A stretch of 20,994 bases of DNA from an uncultured Ruminococcus sp. Its GTDB lineage: Bacteria > Bacillota > Clostridia > Oscillospirales > Acutalibacteraceae. The translations under genes and the position numbers were made by a program. The stretch lies in the NCBI GenBank assembly GCA_902803585.1, contig CADCQO010000023.1, positions 1 to 20,994 of the forward strand. Reading direction: 5' to 3'. The notes under the pieces were generated by a model. It was given only the letters and a program-made list of their open reading frames with translations. It was not told where the DNA came from and did no database searches. Numbering within the stretch: position 1 is the first letter of the stretch; each line of letters opens with the position of its first letter. Below, in pieces: positions 16,011 to 20,994 of this stretch.

Positions 16011-16039
16011 TTGACAAAGCGATTGAGTTGGTATAAAAT
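16011..16039 (+). promoter_or_regulatory. Promoter of the T-box/trpB unit
   Basis: TTGACA (16011-16016), a 17-base spacer, then TAAAAT (16034-16039). Transcription would start near 16046, just ahead of the T-box stem I sequence. Confidence 0.75.
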
Positions 16040-16045
16040 GACCTT

Positions 16046-16321
16046 AAACCGATGAGGAAGTGTAAGTAGGCTTTGAAGTTTCTCTCTCAGAGAGCTGCGG
16101 AAGGTGTGAGCGCAGCAGAGAAAGCATGGCTGAATGGGCTTCTGAGGGCGAGCGGAAACGCGTCAGCGGAGTATGTAAGACGGCGGGATCGGCCGTAGAA
16201 GCAGGTCAGCGTATATTTCTGTACGCACTGAGTGGACGCTTCGGGCGTCAAGGTTGGGTGGCACCGCAGGAAGATATCCTGTCCCGGCATGATGAAATGT
16301 CGGGACAGGTTTTTGTTTTTT
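16046..16321 (+). promoter_or_regulatory. Tryptophan T-box leader
   Basis: A tRNA-sensing leader. Stem I runs from about 16046, with the apical GGAAGGTGTGAGC segment (16109-16121) flanked by CTGC/GCAG pairing. The specifier loop reads GAATGGGC, with codon TGG at 16135-16137 (Trp). The T-box proper is AAGGTTGGGTGGCACCGC (16250-16266 region); its UGGC can pair with the GCCA end of tRNA-Trp. A terminator follows. Uncharged tRNA-Trp should favour the antiterminator and switch on the downstream trpB. The specifier was placed by pattern, not by folding. Confidence 0.9.
16278..16321 (+). terminator. T-box attenuator terminator
   Basis: A 13-bp stem (16278-16290 with 16297-16309, one wobble, core CCTGTCCCG/CGGGACAGG) with a 6-base loop, followed by a T-rich run TTTTTTGTTTTTT. 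It lies directly after the T-box and is the default off state when tRNA-Trp is charged. Confidence 0.92.
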
Positions 16322-16390
16322 GCGGCAGAATTACCCGCTGTTTCGACAAAATGCAGCTGTAAACCTATTTTGAAGAAGGAGAGAACCATC

Positions 16391-17773
16391 ATGAGCGAAA
16401 AAAAGATTCCCTATAAGATTTATCTGGACGAGTCGGAAATCCCCCAGAACTGGTACAACGTCAGAGCGGATATGCCTACCAAGCCCGCACCGCTGCTGAA
16501 TCCCGCAACAGGCGCACCCCTGACTGCCGAAGAAATGAGCGGTATTTTCTGCGAGGAACTGGTAGCACAGGAACTGGACAACGATACTGCCTATATTCCG
16601 ATTCCGCAGGAAATTCGTGATTTTTACAAGATGTATCGTCCTGCACCGCTGATTCGTGCCTATTGTCTTGAAAAGGCACTCGGCACACCTGCAAAGATCT
16701 ACTACAAATTCGAGGGAAACAACACCAGCGGCAGCCATAAGCTGAATTCCGCCATTGCACAGGCTTATTATGCTAAAAAGCAGGGGCTGAAAGGTGTTAC
16801 AACAGAAACAGGTGCTGGTCAGTGGGGTACTGCGCTTTCTATGGCGTGTGCTTATCTCGGACTGGATTGTAAAGTATTTATGGTAAAGGTCAGCTATGAG
16901 CAGAAGCCCTTCCGCCGTGAGGTTATGCGTACTTATGGCGCAGAGGTCACTCCTTCACCCTCTATGACAACAGCTGTCGGCAGAAAGATTCTGGAAGAGC
17001 ATCCCGGTACAACGGGCAGTCTTGGCTGTGCTATCTCTGAAGCAGTAGAGGTAGCTACTTCTACCCCTGGTTACCGTTATGTGTTGGGCTCTGTTCTGAA
17101 TCAGGTACTTCTGCATCAGTCAGTGATCGGTCTGGAGTCAAAGGCGGCTCTTGATAAGTATGGCGTAAAGCCTGACATTATCATCGGCTGTGCCGGCGGC
17201 GGTTCTAATCTGGGCGGTCTGATTTCTCCGTTCATGGGCGAGAAACTGCGCGGTGAAAAGGACTACCGCTTTATCGCAGTAGAGCCTGCCTCCTGTCCCA
17301 GCTTTACCAGAGGTAAATTTGCCTATGATTTCTGCGATACAGGCAAAATCTGCCCGCTTGCAAAGATGTATACACTCGGTTCCGGCTTTATTCCTTCTGC
17401 TAACCATGCAGGCGGTTTGCGCTTCCACGGTATGTCCTCTACTCTGAGCCAGCTGTATCATGATGGTATGATGGAGGCTGTTGCTGTAGAACAGACAGCA
17501 GTATTCGAGGCGGCAGAGAAGTTTGCACGCATCGAAGGTATTCTGCCGGCACCTGAAAGTTCTCATGCTATCCGTGTAGCGATCGACGAAGCTTTGAAGT
17601 GTAAGGAAACCGGAGAAGAAAAGACCATTCTCTTTGGTCTGACAGGCACAGGCTATTTCGATATGGTTGCTTATCAGAAATTCAACGATGGCGTAATGAC
17701 GGACTATATTCCCACTGATGAAGATCTGGCGGTTGGCTTCAGCGCACTGCCGGTTGTTCCTGGTCAGGAATAA
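16391..17773 (+). CDS. trpB: Tryptophan synthase beta chain-like protein (TrpB2 type)
   Basis: 460 aa from ATG 16391, AAGGAG nine bases upstream. A possible start at 16232 lies inside the T-box and is not real. PLP-dependent fold type II: Schiff-base lysine in TSGSHKLNSA (K117), catalytic-region TETGAGQWG (138-146), phosphate-binding GCAGGGSNLGG, and LFGLTGTGYFD near the C-terminus. Length, N-terminal extension (PAPLLNPATGAPL) and IEGILPAPESSHA fit the TrpB2 subgroup rather than TrpB1 (about 400 aa). It joins indole and serine to make tryptophan. No trpA or other trp gene is present, so it probably salvages free indole. The Trp T-box above it supports the assignment. Confidence 0.95.
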   Translation: MSEKKIPYKIYLDESEIPQNWYNVRADMPTKPAPLLNPATGAPLTAEEMSGIFCEELVAQELDNDTAYIPIPQEIRDFYKMYRPAPLIRAYCLEKALGTPAKIYYKFEGNNTSGSHKLNSAIAQAYYAKKQGLKGVTTETGAGQWGTALSMACAYLGLDCKVFMVKVSYEQKPFRREVMRTYGAEVTPSPSMTTAVGRKILEEHPGTTGSLGCAISEAVEVATSTPGYRYVLGSVLNQVLLHQSVIGLESKAALDKYGVKPDIIIGCAGGGSNLGGLISPFMGEKLRGEKDYRFIAVEPASCPSFTRGKFAYDFCDTGKICPLAKMYTLGSGFIPSANHAGGLRFHGMSSTLSQLYHDGMMEAVAVEQTAVFEAAEKFARIEGILPAPESSHAIRVAIDEALKCKETGEEKTILFGLTGTGYFDMVAYQKFNDGVMTDYIPTDEDLAVGFSALPVVPGQE

Positions 17774-17819
17774 TGTTGTCTGAAAAGTAAAAATCCGTCC
17801 GCTGTCAGTTGGTTGAAGT

Positions 17820-17870
17820 GCCTCCGAAAGTCAGATGTGCTTCTGGAGCGTCTGGCTTTTGGGGGCTTTT
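17820..17870 (+). terminator. Terminator after trpB
   Basis: A 16-bp stem (17820-17835 with 17851-17866, three G-T wobbles) closes over a 15-base loop and is followed by TTTT and a CG. The T-run is short, but the long stem 46 bases after the stop makes this the likely end of the trpB mRNA. Confidence 0.65.
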
Positions 17871-18022
17871 CGATATGGCTTGCCGGAAAAACCTACATTA
17901 TTATTGTACAAATGAGGAAAGGTATCCAGCAAGGGGAAAAGCAAAAAAATTGTTCATCAGAGCAATTTGACGGATTCTGAAGAAGAGAAAAAACTGTATC
18001 TCAATAAATTCTATAAAAAAAA

Positions 18023-18158
18023 TTTAGTGAGAAAAATTTCTGGATGCCAATTTGAATTTGAATTTCACACAATTTTACAAAAATCTCAAACAAGTTGTGT
18101 TGATTATCAACAAAATAAGGAATAATCGGTGGTAAATAGCTTTTTTTAGTGAGAAAAA
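18023..18158 (+). repeat. 14-base direct repeat pair TTTAGTGAGAAAAA
   Basis: Identical copies at 18023-18036 and 18145-18158, 122 bases apart start to start. The second copy lies inside a GCTTTTT...AAAAAGC hairpin, the first does not. They may be regulator binding sites. Confidence 0.6.
18098..18112. promoter_or_regulatory. Palindrome, candidate operator
   Basis: TGTTGAT-T-ATCAACA is a perfect 7-1-7 inverted repeat about 160 bases upstream of the sipW -35 box. The form fits a binding site for a dimeric helix-turn-helix regulator. I cannot name the regulator. Confidence 0.4.
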
Positions 18159-18272
18159 GCAAGTCAAAATTCATTTATATATCAAAAAAGGGGCCGATGG
18201 GTAAAAAAAGCGACTCGTTTTTACGAATTGTGTACAAATTGTAAAAAATATTAAATTTACGTTGGCTAACTC

Positions 18273-18301
18273 TTGACTATTATGTAAAATTGTAGTATAA
18301 T
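18273..18301 (+). promoter_or_regulatory. Promoter of the sipW operon
   Basis: TTGACT (18273-18278), a 17-base spacer, TATAAT (18296-18301). One mismatch from sigma-A consensus. The transcript would start near 18308, giving a leader of about 57 bases. Confidence 0.82.
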
Positions 18302-18364
18302 GCTGTTGATGAAGTTGAGAATGTTTGTGCAAAAGGTAGCGATGAGTCATTTAAGGGTGGGAGC

Positions 18365-19021
18365 ATGAAAAAAACGATTGTTATATCAGCGAGAGTTTTT
18401 CTGTATTCCCTCTACTTCGTGGTTATCGTTTTAGGATTGGCGGTTGCTATCCTGCTGATGTGCGGCATGAAGCTTTATTGCATAGAAACCGGAAGTATGG
18501 AGCCGGATTACCCGATCGGTTCCATGGTCGTTGTAGAGCGTGTTTGGTTTGATCAGTTGAAAGTCGGAGATGTTATTACATATGTAATAAGCGACAATAC
18601 AGTGGTTACACACAGGCTGATAGGGATTGATACCGAGCATCGGCTGCTCACAACGAAGGGCGACAACAGCAATATCGCCGACTCTTCACCAGTAAACTAC
18701 GAGAATGTTATCGGGCGGGTGAATTTCTGTGTGCCGGGTTTTGGCTATGTGTTCCTGTTCCTGAGTACCCGATTCGGGAAGATTATGCTTGGAATACTTG
18801 GCTTTGCCCTGATTGCCTTCTATGTCATGAAGAGAATGTATTATCGTGCTCTTGAAAAAGACATGGAAGACGAAGCAAGACTGAAAGCTGAAAGCGAAGC
18901 TGCCCTGAAGGAGGGCAGTACAGAAGAAGCTCATGAGTCTGAACAGAAAGAATCCGGAAAAGATGACGGGAGCGTAGAACAAAAGGAAGAATTGAAAGAT
19001 GAAAGGAGTGGTACTTTATAA
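18365..19021 (+). CDS. sipW: SipW-type signal peptidase I
   Basis: 218 aa. Membrane segment at about 11-33, external catalytic domain, second membrane segment at about 136-154, then a charged tail (155-218, rich in E, K and D) that should lie in the cytoplasm. The Ser-His dyad of the archaeal/ER-like class is visible: S44 in ETGSMEPDYPIGS and H83 in VVTHRLIG, plus TKGDNSN (97-103) with D100. SipW enzymes cleave the signal peptides of TasA/BsaA-type matrix proteins. The ribosome site (GGGTGGGAGC) is imperfect. The acidic tail is much longer than needed for catalysis. It is followed directly by a second peptidase gene and, downstream, a likely substrate. Confidence 0.92.
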   Translation: MKKTIVISARVFLYSLYFVVIVLGLAVAILLMCGMKLYCIETGSMEPDYPIGSMVVVERVWFDQLKVGDVITYVISDNTVVTHRLIGIDTEHRLLTTKGDNSNIADSSPVNYENVIGRVNFCVPGFGYVFLFLSTRFGKIMLGILGFALIAFYVMKRMYYRALEKDMEDEARLKAESEAALKEGSTEEAHESEQKESGKDDGSVEQKEELKDERSGTL

Positions 19022-19074
19022 GCAAAGAGGCTGCATCGGAAGCTAAAAATGCTAAAAGGGAAGACAAGAAAAAG

Positions 19075-19824
19075 ATGCCCGTTGGCGCAAAAGTATTCGA
19101 TATAGCGTTTACCGTTTTCGTATATCTTTTGGCCGCAGCAATTCTCATCGGAGCGTTGCTGTTTGCGTTCAGCACATCACCAGATAAAGCTTTGTTTGGT
19201 TACAGGTACTACACCGTACTGACAGGATCTATGTCACCAACCTATAAAGTAGGGGACATGATCTTCGTCAAGTTATCAGATGCTTCAGAAATCAACGTGG
19301 GTGACGTTATTACGTTTAATCCGTCGCAAGACAGTGACGCGTACCTGACCCACCGTGTTGCGGAGAAGCTGGACAACTACGAGGGTGCGGGCGTAACTTG
19401 TTACAGAACGAAGGGTGATGCGAACGACGTAGGCGATAGTTTCCTTATTGACAGCAGCAGAGTCATCGGTAAAGTCACATTTGGTATTCCGGGACTTGGC
19501 TATGTTGTAAGGTTCGTTCAATTACGTTGGTATCTTATCGTACCGGTCGCTGTAATGATCGGTGTGTTCTTCCTCTTATTGAAGCGCTACTTCCTTATGG
19601 GCAAAGGTGATGACGAGGACGACGACAGCGACAAGAAAAAGAAAGCTAAGAAGTCCGAAACTGAAGCCGGAGCCGACGATAACAAGTCCGACAAAGAAGC
19701 CGAGGGAGCAGGAGAAAGTAAGGCTGACACTGGTGAAACCGCTGCTGACAGCGAAAAGTCAGAAGAAGCCAAACCTTCGAGTGATACCCCTGAGCCTTTA
19801 CCTGAAAGCGATCCCATAGGTTAG
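19075..19824 (+). CDS. Second SipW-type signal peptidase I
   Basis: 249 aa from ATG 19075. Membrane segment at about 7-32, catalytic S52 in LTGSMSPTYKVGD and H93 in YLTHRVAE, RTKGDAND (111-118) with D115, second membrane segment at about 152-170, then a 75-residue tail very rich in D, E, K and S. Same class as the preceding gene but clearly divergent. The start is uncertain: ATG 19075 has only a poor, distant AGGGA. A good AAAGGAG (19002-19008) sits 9 bases before an in-frame ATA at 19018, which would add 19 charged residues to the N-terminus. Two paralogous peptidases may cleave different matrix substrates or work as a pair. Confidence 0.88.
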   Translation: MPVGAKVFDIAFTVFVYLLAAAILIGALLFAFSTSPDKALFGYRYYTVLTGSMSPTYKVGDMIFVKLSDASEINVGDVITFNPSQDSDAYLTHRVAEKLDNYEGAGVTCYRTKGDANDVGDSFLIDSSRVIGKVTFGIPGLGYVVRFVQLRWYLIVPVAVMIGVFFLLLKRYFLMGKGDDEDDDSDKKKKAKKSETEAGADDNKSDKEAEGAGESKADTGETAADSEKSEEAKPSSDTPEPLPESDPIG

Positions 19825-19828
19825 GCAA

Positions 19829-19955
19829 TCGGACAACGGATAAAGGCGAGTAAAGCGAAAGCTGATATCGCCGGAGTCCGAGCATACCTGAGGTGTCAAA
19901 GCCTGAGAGTATGTGCGGTGCATCTTCCGCAAGGAATTCCCGTTCCGGATGGGAC
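19829..19955 (+). ncRNA. Structured leader RNA before the matrix gene, family not recognised
   Basis: A compact set of stems fills most of the gap between the peptidase and matrix genes. P1 is TCGGAC/GTCCGA (19829-19834 with 19876-19881). Inside it lies GGCGA/TCGCC (19845-19849 with 19868-19872), then a GUAA/GAUA internal loop that fits the UAA/GAN motif, then AGC-GAAA-GCT, a GNRA-capped hairpin (19854-19863). After P1 come GCATAC/GTATGT (19882-19887 with 19909-19914), GCGG/CCGC (19915-19918 with 19927-19930) and TCCC/GGGA (19938-19941 with 19951-19954). An A7-CA-T7 stretch and the ribosome site follow. It may be a riboswitch-like element or a stability/processing element that raises matrix protein output. 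Confidence 0.55.
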
Positions 19956-19990
19956 GAAAAAAACATTTTTTTACAAAGGAGAAATGAAAA

Positions 19991-20994
19991 ATGGCTAGCA
20001 AATCTAAAAGAAGACGCAGAGTCCTTGGCGCATCCTGTATTTTAGCAGCTCTTATCGTAGCAGGTTCATCCTTTGCTTGGTTCACAGGTAAAGATGAAGT
20101 TACCAACAGACTTTCAGCAAGTGCTGATTACGGTGTAAGTATCGCCGAGTCTTTCCAGCCGCCTGAGAACTGGGTACCCGGACAGGAAGTTAATAAGGAT
20201 GCTTTTGCAACAAACACAGGTAATGTTGACGCATTTGTAAGAATGTATCTTGAAGGCAAGATGAGGCTTTTAACTCAGTCAAAAACAACAGCAAAGGCAG
20301 ATGCTCAATGGGATTCTTCTACAAATAGCTTTGGCACAATTGTTGGTGGGTTGACTGATGTAGTTGACACAAACCTTCTCAATGCAAACCTTACAAAGCT
20401 TGATGCTAACGGCAACTACTTCAAGACTCTTGACAAGACACAGACGACCAACCCAAATACTTCAATCAGTACTAATAATGACGGTTATGCTCAGAACGAA
20501 GATCTTGATCAGAGTACGAATCTTGGTGCTATGTCAGAGGTACAGTCCATGCAGAGCGGTATTCTTGCTTATGCTCCTGTTGGTGCAAAATATTCTTATG
20601 TACTTGATCAGGAAACAGAGCTTGAAGTATATCTGACAAGTAACGAAAACGGCGCTGATGTAACAGGATACAAAAAAGTTCAGGTTCCTGCCGGTACGCT
20701 TGTAATAGCTGATGAGACAAATACTGTGCGCAAGGCAGCTACTCTTGATACAAATTATAAGCTTGCACCTGATACTACTTCGGTTACTGTAACTTCAACT
20801 TCCGGTGCTACTAAAGCATATTCAAGTACAGTATATATAAAGCAGCCTACAGCTGATTTCGTTCCTCAGAATGTTGAGTATGAGAGCTTTACTCCTATGA
20901 CAGATGGTCTGTATCTCTTCCTGCGTAATGAAGAAAATGCCAACCAGTCTGATCCAGAATTTAGTGGCTATTATGTATCTGGCATTTCAACTGC
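19991..20994 (+). CDS. BsaA/TasA-like SipW-dependent biofilm matrix protein (partial, C-terminus off window)
   Basis: 334 codons are visible from ATG 19991, with AAAGGAG nine bases upstream, and no stop before the window ends. The N-terminus is a SipW-type signal peptide: basic KSKRRRR (4-10), hydrophobic 11-28, and SSFAWFTGKDEVTNRLSA, where cleavage is expected near 29-33. Next come the family signs WVPGQEV then NTGNVDAFVRMYL (the PGxxVxK...NTGxxxxFVR pattern), followed by a long T/S/N-rich extracellular region. Proteins of this type form secreted fibres or sheets in biofilms. The two peptidases upstream are its likely processing enzymes. The structured leader just ahead suggests separate post-transcriptional control. 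Confidence 0.88.
   Translation, partial: MASKSKRRRRVLGASCILAALIVAGSSFAWFTGKDEVTNRLSASADYGVSIAESFQPPENWVPGQEVNKDAFATNTGNVDAFVRMYLEGKMRLLTQSKTTAKADAQWDSSTNSFGTIVGGLTDVVDTNLLNANLTKLDANGNYFKTLDKTQTTNPNTSISTNNDGYAQNEDLDQSTNLGAMSEVQSMQSGILAYAPVGAKYSYVLDQETELEVYLTSNENGADVTGYKKVQVPAGTLVIADETNTVRKAATLDTNYKLAPDTTSVTVTSTSGATKAYSSTVYIKQPTADFVPQNVEYESFTPMTDGLYLFLRNEENANQSDPEFSGYYVSGIST

Larger units (their letters stand above)
17871..18364. other. AT-rich regulatory region upstream of the sipW/matrix operon
   Basis: 494 bases with no supported gene and much lower G+C than the flanks. It holds a 15-base palindrome (18098-18112), a 14-base direct repeat, tandem AATTTG units (18049-18065), two copies of TGTACAAAT (17905-17913 and 18231-18239), a GCTTTTT/AAAAAGC hairpin (18139-18160) and the sipW promoter at its end. 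The pattern suggests a long, protein-bound promoter region. Confidence 0.7.

Noticed and set aside
16232..16390. N-terminal extension of TrpB
   Set aside because: These bases are the T-box antiterminator and terminator; the ATG at 16391 has a proper ribosome site and gives the normal TrpB2 length.
17871..18272. SinR-type operator boxes (GTTCTYT) upstream of sipW
   Set aside because: No convincing GTTCTYT repeats were found; only unrelated palindromes and direct repeats.
19829..19955. GEMM (c-di-GMP-I) riboswitch, suggested by the CAAAGCC segment and the biofilm context
   Set aside because: The conserved GEMM core around the ligand-binding G and the tetraloop-receptor arrangement is not present; only the short CAAAGCC string is shared.
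1..20994. CRISPR arrays, tRNA or rRNA genes
   Set aside because: No regularly spaced repeats, no tRNA cloverleaf with a GTTCGA arm, and no rRNA-like sequence were noticed anywhere in the window.

Overview
The window looks like chromosomal DNA from a Gram-positive member of the Clostridia, most likely a Ruminococcus-like Oscillospiraceae. The signs are near-consensus sigma-A promoters, strong AGGAGG-type ribosome sites, a tryptophan T-box, and a SipW signal peptidase/BsaA-type matrix protein locus. The genus is inference from gene content.

Positions 1-2946 (minus strand) hold a three-gene operon for membrane lipid or glycolipid work: a PlsC-like acyltransferase, a family 8 glycosyltransferase (GT8), and a GT8 fused to a second PlsC-like domain that runs off the window. 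About 0.5 kb separates it from a divergent plus-strand operon. Each operon has a perfect TTGACA-17 nt-TATAAT promoter, and a hairpin resembling an IS200/IS605 right end lies between them.

Positions 3468-13494 (plus strand) are a Ter-type stress-response operon. Its genes are a PMCA-like Ca2+ P-type ATPase, TerD, a second TerD with an insert, an AAA+ ATPase carrying a third, degenerate TerD domain, an ATP-grasp ligase, a PRTase-TRSP protein, a StiP-PELOTA protein and a HAD hydrolase. A CitE-like lyase gene (minus strand) converges on the operon and overlaps its end. An ADP-ribosylglycohydrolase is divergent from the lyase. The ATP-grasp, PRTase, StiP/PELOTA, HAD and CitE set is the predicted nucleoside-like-metabolite module of Ter systems. 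A strong terminator hairpin inside the operon probably sets the two small TerD proteins above the downstream enzymes.

Positions 16011-17870 are a self-contained tryptophan unit: promoter, T-box leader with a UGG specifier and terminator, a TrpB2-type tryptophan synthase beta chain with no trpA nearby, and a final terminator.

Positions 17871-20994 are a biofilm-matrix secretion locus: a long AT-rich regulatory region, two tandem SipW-type signal peptidases with charged cytoplasmic tails, an unassigned structured leader RNA, and the start of a BsaA/TasA-like matrix protein that leaves the window. The less familiar points are the GT8-PlsC fusion beside a Ter system, the AAA+-TerD fusion, the unassigned leader RNA and a possible AUA start codon.
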